DNA of 64,000 bases from Virgibacillus halotolerans (lineage in GTDB: Bacteria; Bacillota; Bacilli; Bacillales; Amphibacillaceae), in the NCBI RefSeq assembly GCF_016908515.1, contig NZ_JAFBEA010000013.1, positions 54,294 to 118,293 of the forward strand, read 5' to 3'. The notes beneath the pieces are model-generated. The model ran no database searches, was not told the DNA's origin, and saw only the letters and a program-made list of their open reading frames with translations. A program made the translations under genes and the position numbers. Positions 51,270 to 60,645 of this stretch are shown here, piece by piece. Positions within the stretch are counted from its first letter, which is position 1. Each line of letters begins with the position of its first letter.

Positions 51270-52481
51270 TTATTCAAGTTCGTTCTTTTCTCTATATTCC
51301 GTTGGCGTATATCCGGTCTCCTTTTTAAAAATTCTTGTGAAATACGAGGCATCTTCATAACCAACATTCCAGGCGATCTCCTCAATGGAAATCGCTTCAT
51401 TAATTAATAAATGTTTCGCCTGATTGATCCTGATCATTTGCTGATAACCTGTTATCGTCATATTTGTTTCTTGTTTAAACTTTCGAGACAGGTGACTGGG
51501 ATGCGTGAAACAGAGAGAAGCAATTTTATCTTTATCAATTTGTCTATCATAGAAGCTAATAAGATATTCGATGGCAGTACGCGTAATCTTAGAATAATTC
51601 GCCAGATTATTTGATAGAATAAGATCGGTATATGCGATAATCATATCACTATATAATTGCTGTAATTTCGACAAGTTATTTGTGTACTCTATTTCATTGG
51701 CAAATTTATTAGAAACGCGATGGATAAGAATTGCCGGAACGCTGCTGTTCACAGCAACAGAACGTAGCAGTGTGTTTAATACAATCGCCAGGTTTTTAAC
51801 TCTTCGTAATGGTTGATTGGGGAACCGGTCAGAAAAGGAGAACAGTATATCATTAGATTTCGATAGTTCTAGCGCTTTCGCCTTCTGCCCTTGTTTGACG
51901 GCATGCAACATATCTGCTTCAATCTCATATCTCATTTTTACTATTTCAACTTCTTTATCCGATTGCTCCTTTTTAGGACTGGGTTTATCCTTGACATCGT
52001 TACTATCTGCTGTAATGCTTACTGGTATTGTTTCAGTGTCCATTAACCTATTGAATTGCTGTAGGACACTCGCGAAACTATTTGTCTTTTCAATGTTTAG
52101 GATGTGAATATAATTACAGAAAACGCTTAAATCTTCACGTTCATTGTGGCTGAGGTTGTACCTTTTGGATATTTCAAATAAATGTGGTGTATGTTCAAAA
52201 AAAGGTCCGATAATGACAGTATATTTAGCTTCATTTGAAGGTGTATAGCCGAGGAATTGCAGCCCCCATTCATTGGTATAAGCAAGTAATGTATTTTGGT
52301 GTTTGTTCATTTCCTCATTAAAGTACAATAAATCCCCTTCTTTTCCACCTGGCATAAAAGCGGGTATCGTTATTTCTTCATGATGAAAGATAAACTTCCC
52401 ATCTTGACCTAATACATATGTGTTTAGATCTGTTACATGACTTATTTTCAAAGCTGCGGAGATAACTGCTGTTTGATCCAA
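51270..52481 (-). CDS. AraC-family transcriptional regulator (second), with long N-terminal domain
   Basis: A 403-residue regulator. The C-terminal 100 residues have two helix-turn-helix motifs: IASLCFTHPSHLSRKFKQET and SIEEIAWNVGYEDASYFTRI, ending GYTPTEYREKNELE. The first 300 residues are not a cupin; they contain a possible PAS/PocR-like sensor followed by helical linkers. Such large AraC proteins in Bacillaceae often sit beside transporter genes for plant polysaccharide fragments. It is convergent with the third GPH gene and probably responds to an extracellular or imported glycoside. Target sites unknown. Confidence 0.85.
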   Translation of the reverse strand: MDQTAVISAALKISHVTDLNTYVLGQDGKFIFHHEEITIPAFMPGGKEGDLLYFNEEMNKHQNTLLAYTNEWGLQFLGYTPSNEAKYTVIIGPFFEHTPHLFEISKRYNLSHNEREDLSVFCNYIHILNIEKTNSFASVLQQFNRLMDTETIPVSITADSNDVKDKPSPKKEQSDKEVEIVKMRYEIEADMLHAVKQGQKAKALELSKSNDILFSFSDRFPNQPLRRVKNLAIVLNTLLRSVAVNSSVPAILIHRVSNKFANEIEYTNNLSKLQQLYSDMIIAYTDLILSNNLANYSKITRTAIEYLISFYDRQIDKDKIASLCFTHPSHLSRKFKQETNMTITGYQQMIRINQAKHLLINEAISIEEIAWNVGYEDASYFTRIFKKETGYTPTEYREKNELE

Positions 52482-52630
52482 CGTTGATTCACCCCTGATT
52501 TATTTACTGAAATTGCAAGATTTGTCCTAATGAAAATACTATTTCTATTATAATAGAGTTAGAAAAGCGATTGCAAATGTAAAGTAAGCGGTATTTTTGG
52601 TATGATGGGGATAGATTGGAGTGGTTTTCA

Positions 52631-53800
52631 TTGAAACAAATCAAACGACTAAATGAGACAAATTATACCGACATATTTGCTTTATCACAATTTGCCTTCC
52701 AATATGAGCTTTCGGAAGCTGAATTATTAAAAAAGAGGGCAGAAGCGGCACGACATAAGATTTGGGGCTGGATGGTAGACGATCAGATCGCTGCGAAATT
52801 GCATCTGATTCCGCTTTCTATTTATTTGAATGGGCGTCAGTTTGAAATGGGCGGCATTAGTTCTGTTGCAACCTGGCCGGAATATCGCAGACAAGGGATG
52901 GTCAAACATTTACTCAAACATGCTTTAAACGATATGAAAGAACAGGGTCAAACAATATCTTTGCTTCATCCTTTCTCTGTGCCCTTTTATCGCCAATATG
53001 GATGGGAACTTACGTTTATGAATCAGTATTATACGATTCCAATGGAGAAACTGAAAAAAGACTGGAAAGGCGAAGGATTCATAAAGCGGATAAAGCCGGA
53101 TGTAACGTTGCTGGATGAAATCTATATAGATTATGCGAAAGGTTTTACAGGTATGATTGTCCGGGATGAAAAATGGTGGGAGCAGCGTGTCTTAAAGGAT
53201 AAGTGCCATATCGCGGTTGCTTTTAATAAGGAACAACAGCCGGAAGGATATATGCTTTATGAGGTGAAAGAAAATATATTCCGCGTAAAGGAAATGGCGC
53301 ACCGAAATTTGAATGGTAGGAAACTGTTGCTTCAGTTTATCGCCAATCATGATTCCATGGCAAAGGAGGCCCGTATGACTGTACCGGAGAATGATAACTT
53401 GCCGTTATTAGTGGATGACCCCGTATTTGCTCAAAAGAAGGAACCATATTTTATGGCACGCATTGTCGATGTCGGGCGATTCTTGGAAAACTATCTATTT
53501 GAATTGGAAAGCGATGTTTTATTAGAGCCGCTTCAACTTTATGTAGAAGATGAATTTTTCCCGATAAATAATGGTACTTATAAATTGGAAAAGGTAGCTG
53601 GCGACATCAAAGTACTATATATGAAAGAACAGGAAAATGGGATTCGCTGCAGTGTGCAGCAGTTGACAGTGATGCTGCTTGGTTACAAACGACCAATGGA
53701 CCTATTCCAAGTCGGCCTTATCCGTGGAGAGAAACAGGAAGTAGAGCTTTTAGAAAAGCTAATACCAAAGCAGCAAACCTTTTTGTCGGATTTTTATTAA
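52631..53800 (+). CDS. GNAT-family N-acetyltransferase, Eis-like
   Basis: A 389-residue protein. The N-terminal acetyltransferase has the acetyl-CoA loop VATWPEYRRQGMVKHLLKHA (about 85-104) and PFSVPFYRQYGWELTF, both typical of Eis-type enzymes; a second GNAT-like domain and a C-terminal sterol-carrier-like domain follow (LQLYVEDEFFPINNGTYKLE). I start at TTG 52631 with GGAGTGG upstream; the open frame from 52616 overlaps that site. Acetyl acceptor unknown; Eis proteins modify aminoglycosides or protein lysines. Confidence 0.85.
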   Translation: MKQIKRLNETNYTDIFALSQFAFQYELSEAELLKKRAEAARHKIWGWMVDDQIAAKLHLIPLSIYLNGRQFEMGGISSVATWPEYRRQGMVKHLLKHALNDMKEQGQTISLLHPFSVPFYRQYGWELTFMNQYYTIPMEKLKKDWKGEGFIKRIKPDVTLLDEIYIDYAKGFTGMIVRDEKWWEQRVLKDKCHIAVAFNKEQQPEGYMLYEVKENIFRVKEMAHRNLNGRKLLLQFIANHDSMAKEARMTVPENDNLPLLVDDPVFAQKKEPYFMARIVDVGRFLENYLFELESDVLLEPLQLYVEDEFFPINNGTYKLEKVAGDIKVLYMKEQENGIRCSVQQLTVMLLGYKRPMDLFQVGLIRGEKQEVELLEKLIPKQQTFLSDFY

Positions 53801-53939
53801 GAAAACAGGTTGTTTGTCCTTTTCAGTTAGAAATATTCGAAAACAATAGAATTTTATCGGAATATACGGTAAAATTGATGTAACATGTAAACTTTTGGGA
53901 AATCTTACAGAATTCGCAGACAGAAAAGGAATGGACTAA

Positions 53940-54614
53940 ATGACATATACTATTAATCTATTTAAATTTTTCTTCAACATGGATGATCATGTTTTTCGAA
54001 TACGTAAGGCAGAGAAGGTCAACCATCTTTGGAAGGTAAGTGTTTTGCTGACTTTGGTTAGTGTGGTCGTTTATATATGGATGGCGTATCTGGGTATCGG
54101 TTCTGACCTTGTTTCGCGGGGGGCTGTAGGGTTAACACCTGAAGCATATGAGTCCGCTAAAATTTGGTTTCTGTTTGGACGGGTGATCTACGCTGTTTTA
54201 TTTGCGGCGCTAGTAATATTTTTGCCTACTTTACTTTTTTACCTTTTAACGGAAATTCCTTATCAGAAATTGTTAATCATGCAGCAAGTCGTACTTGTCG
54301 TTATGCTGATAGAGCGAGTCATATGGGTTCCGCTTATGTTATTAATTGGTCTGGATTGGTATGTATCACCACTATCATTGGGTATTATTACTTCTTATAT
54401 AACAGATGTATCATGGGTCATTTATTTTTTGGGCGCGATATCCCTTTTTCAATTATGGATTATCTGGTTTCAGGTGAAATTTATTACTTCACTTGTCCCG
54501 ATGAGAAAGCGTTGGATATGGTTCAATGTTATACTTTTGCACATTTTAGGGTGGGCCTTGACAGCACTCATTGCATTTGCTGATACATATATCGTTAGTG
54601 GGTGGTTTGGATGA
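53940..54614 (+). CDS. Membrane protein, Yip1-like
   Basis: A 224-residue protein with five or six membrane helices and a short cytoplasmic N-terminus (FKFFFNMDDHVFRIRKAEKV). The layout resembles Yip1-domain proteins that accompany HlyD-like adaptors in Bacillaceae. Its stop overlaps the next start (ATGA), so the two proteins are probably made together. AAAGGAATGGACTAA precedes the ATG. Exact role unknown. Confidence 0.7.
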   Translation: MTYTINLFKFFFNMDDHVFRIRKAEKVNHLWKVSVLLTLVSVVVYIWMAYLGIGSDLVSRGAVGLTPEAYESAKIWFLFGRVIYAVLFAALVIFLPTLLFYLLTEIPYQKLLIMQQVVLVVMLIERVIWVPLMLLIGLDWYVSPLSLGIITSYITDVSWVIYFLGAISLFQLWIIWFQVKFITSLVPMRKRWIWFNVILLHILGWALTALIAFADTYIVSGWFG

Positions 54615-55843
54615 AGCGAAGGATTAGAATAATTCAAGTAAGTGTCGTCCTATTTATTGCCGTTAATTTTATGTTGGTGTATTTTGATCGAGAAGATAAG
54701 GTGGAAAGAAAAGCTTATATTTACGATTGGTCAGAAGCCATTCAATACGATATGAAGGAACAGTTACATACACCGGGGGTGATGGCTTCTGCTGGAGAGG
54801 AATATGTTTATTTTGATAAAAGCCTTGGGCAATTCCAGGAATTCCTAACGGAAGAGGGGGATGACGTGAGTCCGGGTGATCCGTTATATTCCTATAAAGT
54901 AGACAGCTTTTATGAGTCGGAAATCAAATTAAGTAATGACGTACAGAAACTGCAAGGAGAAGTAACTGCAATTGAAACGGCGCTAACCAAGATGCAGCAG
55001 TATCAACTTCCAGACGCTTCTATAGATGATGCTAAAACGGTACAAATAACGGAAGACGAGATAAATGTTGAACTTCCGGAGGACACGACCGAAGCAGCCG
55101 TAATCATTGAACAGTATATTGCGGAAAAGGAAAAAGAACTCGGACAAAAGCAAGCAGAGTTGGAAAGTGCCCAGTCCCAATTGGATACGCTGCAATCAAG
55201 TGGTGATACTGTTATCGTTGACAGCCCCTTTGAGGGTAGAATCAAGTCAATTAAAACGACACTCGCCGATCCAATTGTAACGATTGAACAAAAGGGATTA
55301 CAGGTGGAAGGTACATTTAGCGAGGCAGAGCGAACGAAAATAGAACAAGGTCTACCTGTCGAAGTGATGATTAAGGAAAAGAAAACATTGCTCGAAGGAG
55401 AAGTCGGTGAAATCAGTGAAACACCTGAAACTTTAAATATTGAAGGGGAAAGTGTTTATCCGTTTCAGGTAGTCTTTGAGGATGATGCCGGGCTGGAAGA
55501 GATGTTACCAGGTTATCATGCAGATGTTGCGATAACAATGGAGGACTCACCAGATGCTACCGTTCTTTATGAAGATGTTATTTTCAATGGTGCTGTATGG
55601 AAAATGACGACAACGGGAGAAGTCATAAAGCAGCCAATTAAAACAGGCATATATATGGATAAGCGGCACGAAATTACAACTGGTGTTGAGCAGGGGGAAT
55701 GGGTTGCCGGAGATCAAAAAAGCCAATATCGATCGGGTGCAGCATTTATTACGCCGATCAAGCTGAGGGATATTCCGTGGAAGCAATTAAACAAGGATGA
55801 AAATAAGGGGAAAAATATTGTTACAGGAATTTTATCTAGATAA
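54611..55843 (+). CDS. HlyD-like membrane-fusion/adaptor protein
   Basis: A 410-residue protein with an N-terminal membrane anchor (IIQVSVVLFIAVNFMLVYF), a lipoyl-like half (DDVSPGDPLYSYKV), a coiled coil (about 110-195, rich in Glu, Lys and Gln) and a second lipoyl half (VIVDSPFEGRIKSIKTTL) followed by beta-barrel domains. That order defines periplasmic-adaptor or membrane-fusion proteins, which in Gram-positives work with ABC exporters. No exporter ATPase is adjacent, which is unusual. I start at ATG 54611, inside the stop of the upstream gene, with GGGTGG ahead. Confidence 0.85.
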   Translation: MKRRIRIIQVSVVLFIAVNFMLVYFDREDKVERKAYIYDWSEAIQYDMKEQLHTPGVMASAGEEYVYFDKSLGQFQEFLTEEGDDVSPGDPLYSYKVDSFYESEIKLSNDVQKLQGEVTAIETALTKMQQYQLPDASIDDAKTVQITEDEINVELPEDTTEAAVIIEQYIAEKEKELGQKQAELESAQSQLDTLQSSGDTVIVDSPFEGRIKSIKTTLADPIVTIEQKGLQVEGTFSEAERTKIEQGLPVEVMIKEKKTLLEGEVGEISETPETLNIEGESVYPFQVVFEDDAGLEEMLPGYHADVAITMEDSPDATVLYEDVIFNGAVWKMTTTGEVIKQPIKTGIYMDKRHEITTGVEQGEWVAGDQKSQYRSGAAFITPIKLRDIPWKQLNKDENKGKNIVTGILSR

Positions 55844-55848
55844 GAAAA

Positions 55849-55868
55849 GGGTGTCCGTCCAGACACCC
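55849..55868. terminator. Terminator between the adaptor gene and yihY
   Basis: GGGTGTC (55849-55855) pairs with GACACCC (55862-55868); A residues precede and T-containing sequence follows. It serves convergent genes. Confidence 0.7.
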
Positions 55869-55877
55869 TCTCTATAA

Positions 55878-56729
55878 TTACATATTAGATGCTTTGATTT
55901 GTTCTGTGTCTGCTTCTTTATGATCTTCATGATATAATACGTTGACGATTGCGCCAATCATTAAGATCATCCCCGTCAGGAAGAACCAGATCATTAATAC
56001 AATAATCCCGCCGAGGCTTCCATAAGTTGCTGTGTAATTGCCGAAGTTACTTACATAAAAGGAAAAGCCAAGTGAAATGAGCTGCCACAAAATAGCGGCA
56101 GTTAATGCACCAGGAATAATGTGCTTTAATGGCATTCTTTTATTTGGTGCCAGTCGATAAAGCATCATCAATAGTGTTGATAGTATAACAAGACTGAGTA
56201 CCCAACGCAGAACCTGGAATAAAATGGCGAAGGCACCACTGAATCCGAGATGAGCTTGTAGAAATTCTAGGATAACATCACCAAATACAGGTAGAATAAT
56301 TGCTACGACTAACGCGACAATCATGCCAAGTGTTAAACCTAGTCCAAGTAAACGAACAAGGATAAATGGACGTGTTTCTTCAACGCCATAGGCTTGATTG
56401 GATGATTTAACGAAGGCGTTAATCGCATTCGATGCCGACCACAATGCACCGATGATACCAACAGTTAGTAAGCCACCACGTGGTGTTTCCACGAGATTGA
56501 TAATATTGTCTTTCAGAATAGACGCCATTTCGCCTGGAATCGAATCACTTATAAAACTTATTGCCTGATTCGAATCGATGTGAAAATAAGGAATAAGTGC
56601 GAAACAGACAATCAGCAGCGGTACAATGGAAAGTAAATAATAATATGCCTGTGCTGCAGCCAGCAAAGGGACATTATCTCCACTGAACTTCGCCATAAAA
56701 CGCTTTGCATACTTGATTATATTAGACAT
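55878..56729 (-). CDS. YihY/BrkB-family membrane protein
   Basis: A 283-residue protein with six membrane helices. Family motifs: AAAQAYYYLLSIVPLLIVCF, GALWSASNAINAFVKSSNQAY (shown in part as ALWSASNAINAF) and YGSLGGIIVLMIWFFLTGMI. Once labelled ribonuclease BN, the family is now regarded as membrane proteins of unknown transport function. AGGAAGTTAC precedes the ATG. Confidence 0.9.
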   Translation of the reverse strand: MSNIIKYAKRFMAKFSGDNVPLLAAAQAYYYLLSIVPLLIVCFALIPYFHIDSNQAISFISDSIPGEMASILKDNIINLVETPRGGLLTVGIIGALWSASNAINAFVKSSNQAYGVEETRPFILVRLLGLGLTLGMIVALVVAIILPVFGDVILEFLQAHLGFSGAFAILFQVLRWVLSLVILSTLLMMLYRLAPNKRMPLKHIIPGALTAAILWQLISLGFSFYVSNFGNYTATYGSLGGIIVLMIWFFLTGMILMIGAIVNVLYHEDHKEADTEQIKASNM

Positions 56730-56926
56730 GTAACTTCCTCCATGATGAGTTGTGTTTATCTATATACCCTTATTTGCGGGTATTCAATCAATGCATTTCA
56801 CGTTTTATTTATGATGTCTAGTGGTATAATGCATATAGAGAAGACTTGGTAAGGTGGTGGACTTACCGCGCGTCTGTAAAGGCAAGTATATTAGCGGTAT
56901 CGCGGAGATAAAGGAGGGTTTATCCT

Positions 56927-57388
56927 ATGGGAATTATTTATGTCGGTATATTATTTTGTGCAATTGCATTTGCAATGGTCGTTATATACATATGTTTTGT
57001 ATTAAAGCGTGTTTCCAATACGATGGGAACCCTAGGTGAAACGTTGGATGAAGTAGGCAAAAAAATGCAGCATGTAACGCCGCAATTACTTAAAACGATT
57101 CGTGAAACGGATAAACTTATTGATGATGTAGATGATAAATTAAAAGCTACAGACAGTGTTTTTGATTCGATTGAAAATGCTGGAGTTTCTTTACAATCAT
57201 TCAATCAGGTTTATGCACACAGTGCAAAACAGCTTTCTGATGAACAATTTCAGAAGAAAACCAAACCATTTGTTGAAAGTATGAAATGGAGTGAGGCAGC
57301 GCTATATTTGTATTCCAAATGGAAAAAGGATAAGCCTGCCAAAACCAATAACAGGACAGACGTAAATCAAACAGAGAAAGAGGGATAA
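56927..57388 (+). CDS. DUF948 protein (first)
   Basis: A 153-residue protein: one N-terminal helix (VGILFCAIAFAMVVIYICFV), then a long helical region with spaced hydrophobics (LGETLDEVGKKMQHVTPQLL) typical of DUF948. AAAGGAGGGTTTATCCT precedes the ATG. It is followed after 2 bases by a second DUF948 gene and a small gene, together a three-gene operon. Related proteins are general-stress proteins in B. subtilis; the function is unknown. Confidence 0.85.
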   Translation: MGIIYVGILFCAIAFAMVVIYICFVLKRVSNTMGTLGETLDEVGKKMQHVTPQLLKTIRETDKLIDDVDDKLKATDSVFDSIENAGVSLQSFNQVYAHSAKQLSDEQFQKKTKPFVESMKWSEAALYLYSKWKKDKPAKTNNRTDVNQTEKEG

Positions 57389-57390
57389 GA

Positions 57391-57855
57391 ATGACTTTAG
57401 TAGGTATAGGTGTATTACTGATTGGGATTGCTTTTGTGATATTAGCTTTTTTTATTGGGCATGTTTTGAACAATTTGGCTGGTGTACTTAGCGGTATTGA
57501 TAAATCGATGCAACGTTTACCAGACCAATTAGATGATATTTTTAAAGAAACGGGTAACTTGATCGAGGAAGGTAATAAATCCCTAGCGGACGTCAATGAC
57601 AAAATGGAACAGCTAAGCCCATTGTTTTACATTGTTGGAGATGTTGGGAATGTCACCAGGAAGTTTACCTCGTCACTGGTTGATGTATCACAGTCGGTTA
57701 AAAGTAAAACAGATGGGGCAAAAGAAGTAACAGAGAAGAATAATCTAGGTGGCTTGTATGGCTCGTTTGCCTTAGGATACTACTGGTTGCAAAAGCGTAG
57801 ACAGCAGAAACAGGTAAAACGTGAAGGAGTAACTTCCGATGAACAAGAAGCGTAG
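57391..57855 (+). CDS. DUF948 protein (second)
   Basis: A 154-residue paralogue: N-terminal helix (GVLLIGIAFVILAFFIGHVL), an amphipathic region (LAGVLSGIDKSMQRLPDQLD), and a conserved tail GGLYGSFALGYYWLQKRRQQ. The same tail pattern (GLYGALTLGYFFFQKGKE) recurs in the minus-strand paralogue at 58091-58561. The next gene starts within its last codons. Confidence 0.85.
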   Translation: MTLVGIGVLLIGIAFVILAFFIGHVLNNLAGVLSGIDKSMQRLPDQLDDIFKETGNLIEEGNKSLADVNDKMEQLSPLFYIVGDVGNVTRKFTSSLVDVSQSVKSKTDGAKEVTEKNNLGGLYGSFALGYYWLQKRRQQKQVKREGVTSDEQEA

Positions 57856-58060
57856 TAAAATTGGCTATCTTCCGATTGTAGGTGGAGCACTTGCCTTTGG
57901 ATGGTTCGTTAAAAACTTTCAAAGCAAAGCGCAAGGGAATGATGAGTCGCTGTTTCAAAAGATTAAAAATGCGGAACAGAAGTTGTATCAGGATGGTTTA
58001 AAACGGGCAAACGAACTGGATCTAATTAAAAATGAAATTCAAACAAAAGTAATGAAATAA
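57839..58060 (+). CDS. Small protein of unknown function, third gene of the DUF948 operon
   Basis: A 73-residue basic protein with a short hydrophobic stretch (IGYLPIVGGALAFGWFVKNF) and a charged helical tail. It overlaps the preceding gene by 17 bases and has GTGAAGGAGTAACTTCCG before its ATG. Not recognised; probably works with the DUF948 proteins at the membrane. Confidence 0.65.
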   Translation: MNKKRSKIGYLPIVGGALAFGWFVKNFQSKAQGNDESLFQKIKNAEQKLYQDGLKRANELDLIKNEIQTKVMK

Positions 58061-58090
58061 GCAAAGCGCGAGGTGATCCCCGCGCTTTGC

Positions 58091-58561
58091 TTATTTTTCA
58101 TCCACGATGTTTCGTTCATTAGAAAATTCTTTGCCTTTTTGAAAAAAAAAATAACCTAAAGTGAGTGCACCATACAAACCTTCCAGCCGATTCCGATGTG
58201 TAAACTCGCTTGCCTCGGTTGTACTTGTTTCCAGCCGCATCACCGCATCTACCATTGATGATGACAAGTGATTCGTTGCTCTGCCCGCATCTCCTATAAT
58301 ATGAAGCATTGGACTTAATTCCTTCAATTGTTCATTTACCATATGAAGCGTATCCTTACCGGATCCAATGGTCTCTGTCACTTCTGTGATAACCTCATTT
58401 ATATTTTGTGGCAGCTGATCTGTCGTTACTTGTAAACTGCTGAAAACGGCTGCCAGTTTATTTAGCGGCTTAACTAAAAGCATAACGAGACCGAAAAATG
58501 CAATACCGATAATAACTAAACCGATTCCTACCCAAAGCATCTCCATTCCTCCTTTTATCAA
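58091..58561 (-). CDS. DUF948 protein (third)
   Basis: A 156-residue protein with N-terminal helix (VGIGLVIIGIAFFGLVMLLV), NINEVITEVTETIGSGKDTL and the tail GLYGALTLGYFFFQKGKEF. More like the second DUF948 protein than the first. It is convergent with the small gene, and a CAAAGCGCG/CGCGCTTTG hairpin (58062-58088) lies between them. The TTG/ATG choice at its start is unclear; ATG 8 codons inside (MEMLWVG or MLWVG) follows AGGAGGAATG. Confidence 0.8.
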   Translation of the reverse strand: MIKGGMEMLWVGIGLVIIGIAFFGLVMLLVKPLNKLAAVFSSLQVTTDQLPQNINEVITEVTETIGSGKDTLHMVNEQLKELSPMLHIIGDAGRATNHLSSSMVDAVMRLETSTTEASEFTHRNRLEGLYGALTLGYFFFQKGKEFSNERNIVDEK

Positions 58562-58675
58562 AAGACATTTCCTTTATGATACCACGACACTGAAATAATT
58601 AAACCATTTTGTATAGTCATAAATCTGCATCTTGTCCCATAAAATAATGCAAGCATACAATAAGGGGCGAGTGCT

Positions 58676-59386
58676 ATGAGACGATTTGGTAAGATTGCAT
58701 TTTGGGGAATAGGAATTTTGGTGTTAATTATTCTCATTCGATTACCTATTCAATCAAGTGAAACAACATGGCAGACATGGTCATTGCCACTTTCTGGTAA
58801 AACGATTGTCATTGACCCGGGACATGGCGGTCCTGATGGAGGCGCGGTGGGGAAAGATAAGACCCAGGAAAAGGATATTTCATTAATTGTAGCGAAGCGG
58901 CTACAAAATTATTTACAGCAATCTGGTGCTGTTGTTTATTTAACAAGAGAAAAAGATACGGATTTGGCGGCGGAAGATACAAAAGGACTTTCGCGCAGGA
59001 AATCAGAAGACATTCGTAAGCGTCTCGCCTTTATTCATGATAAAGAAGCTGACTTTTTTGTAACAGTTCATTTAAATGCACTCCCTTCCAGTCGCTGGAG
59101 CGGCGCACAAACCTTTTATTATCCGAAGTTCGATGAAAGTAAGCACATGGCGAAAATGATTCAGGGTGAAATCATTCGTAACTTAGAAAATAGCAGTCGT
59201 TCTCCGTTAGCTATTAATGGTGTCTATTTGTTGAAGCATGCGGAAATTCCGGGTGCGCTTGTTGAAATAGGTTTCCTGTCCAATGAGAGGGAACTACAGC
59301 TACTGAAGCGAGAAGATTACCAACGGCAAATGGCTGCCAGCATTTATGAAGGTATTTTACGTTACGTGACTGAAGATCCAGAATAA
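58676..59386 (+). CDS. cwlD: N-acetylmuramoyl-L-alanine amidase CwlD
   Basis: A 236-residue Amidase_3 enzyme. After an N-terminal membrane anchor it has VIDPGHGGPDGGAVG (zinc His at about 50), QEKDISLIVAKRL (zinc Glu), FVTVHLNALPSSRWSG (zinc His) and GALVEIGFLSNERE (catalytic Glu). CwlD removes side peptides to help make muramic delta-lactam in spore cortex. AAGGGGCGAG precedes the ATG. The order cwlD-salA-gerD-kbaA-pdaB-rRNA is the one known from Bacillus. Confidence 0.95.
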   Translation: MRRFGKIAFWGIGILVLIILIRLPIQSSETTWQTWSLPLSGKTIVIDPGHGGPDGGAVGKDKTQEKDISLIVAKRLQNYLQQSGAVVYLTREKDTDLAAEDTKGLSRRKSEDIRKRLAFIHDKEADFFVTVHLNALPSSRWSGAQTFYYPKFDESKHMAKMIQGEIIRNLENSSRSPLAINGVYLLKHAEIPGALVEIGFLSNERELQLLKREDYQRQMAASIYEGILRYVTEDPE

Positions 59387-59474
59387 AGAGACTGTCCCTA
59401 TGATTCATATCACTTAGATTTTTGATAATCTATGTTATACTAGCGTTGGATATTATTTATAGGGATGGTGACAG

Positions 59475-60533
59475 ATGGTGTTAACAGAAGAGGAAATTAC
59501 CCAGTTATTAAAACCGGTGAAGGATCCATTTTTACATAGAACACTTGAGGAAACAGGTGGCATTATACAAGTAACAGTGAAAGAAGAGAAACAGCATATT
59601 AGTGTCAAGGTTGGTATTGGAAAAACGAATACGGCAGAACAAATGCAGCTACAGCAGGAAATTGTCGGTATTTTAAAGAAAAACGGTGCAGCAACTGTAG
59701 GTCTTCGTTTTGAACAATTACCGGATGAAGTTATTCAAAAATATCAACCAGCTGTAGAGAAAGAACAAGAAGCATCCTTAATGGGAGGATCGAATCCACA
59801 CTTTGTAACGATCGCAAGTGGTAAGGGTGGTGTTGGTAAATCAACTGTAACCGTAAACCTTGCCATGTCCTTAATGCGTATCGGCAAAAAGGTTGGAATC
59901 ATTGATGCAGATATTTACGGATTCAGTATTCCGGATATGATGGGTATTGAGGAACGACCGGCAGTGCGTGCAGAGAAGATTATTCCAGTGGAACGATTTG
60001 GCATTAAAGTGATCTCTATGGGCTTCTTTGTTGAAGATAATTCGCCGATTATTTGGCGTGGCCCTATGCTTGGGAAGATGATCAATAGTTTCTTTAAAGA
60101 GGTGGAGTGGGGAGATTTAGATTACCTACTGCTTGATCTACCACCAGGTACCGGTGATATTGCCATGGATGTGCATGAACTGTTACCTACCAGTAAAGAA
60201 ATTATCGTAACCACACCACATCCAACAGCAGCATTTGTTGCGGCACGCGCTGGGCAAATGGCCATTAAAACAGAGCATGAAATTTTGGGTGTCATAGAGA
60301 ACATGGCGTACTTTGAAAGTAAAACAACGGGTGAAAAGGAATATGTTTTTGGTCAAGGTGGCGGAAAGAAACTTGCCGAAGTGTTGCAAACAAAAGTACT
60401 CGGACAATTACCGCTACAACAGCCTTATGAAGAAGAGGATGTTTTTGCTCCATCTATTTATCAAGAGGATCACCCACTTGGTAAAGAATACCACAAAGTT
60501 GCAGCGAAAATTATATCGAAAATGGAAGATTAA
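59475..60533 (+). CDS. salA: Mrp/SalA-family P-loop ATPase
   Basis: A 352-residue protein with an N-terminal DUF59-like domain (to about residue 100) and a deviant Walker A loop ASGKGGVGKST (about 114-124), then IIDADIYGFSIPDMMG and LLLDLPPGTGDIAMDVHELL. It lacks the C-terminal CxxC of Fe-S carrier Mrp proteins, as does B. subtilis SalA, which acts in regulation of exoprotease and competence genes. A ribosome site, GGGATGGTGACAG, precedes the ATG. Confidence 0.92.
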   Translation: MVLTEEEITQLLKPVKDPFLHRTLEETGGIIQVTVKEEKQHISVKVGIGKTNTAEQMQLQQEIVGILKKNGAATVGLRFEQLPDEVIQKYQPAVEKEQEASLMGGSNPHFVTIASGKGGVGKSTVTVNLAMSLMRIGKKVGIIDADIYGFSIPDMMGIEERPAVRAEKIIPVERFGIKVISMGFFVEDNSPIIWRGPMLGKMINSFFKEVEWGDLDYLLLDLPPGTGDIAMDVHELLPTSKEIIVTTPHPTAAFVAARAGQMAIKTEHEILGVIENMAYFESKTTGEKEYVFGQGGGKKLAEVLQTKVLGQLPLQQPYEEEDVFAPSIYQEDHPLGKEYHKVAAKIISKMED

Positions 60534-60544
60534 TGAATGGATGA

Positions 60545-60577
60545 GGGTGTCCCGTTTGCAGGTGGGGCACCCTTTTT
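60545..60577 (+). terminator. Terminator of salA
   Basis: GGGTGTCCC (60545-60553) pairs with GGGGCACCC (60564-60572), one G-U pair, followed by TTTTT. Confidence 0.85.
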
Positions 60578-60645
60578 GATCATCTAATACGGATGTGAAC
60601 TTCAGCATTTACACGTTTTTCTAGCCGTTTTTCCAGTTGTTCTTA

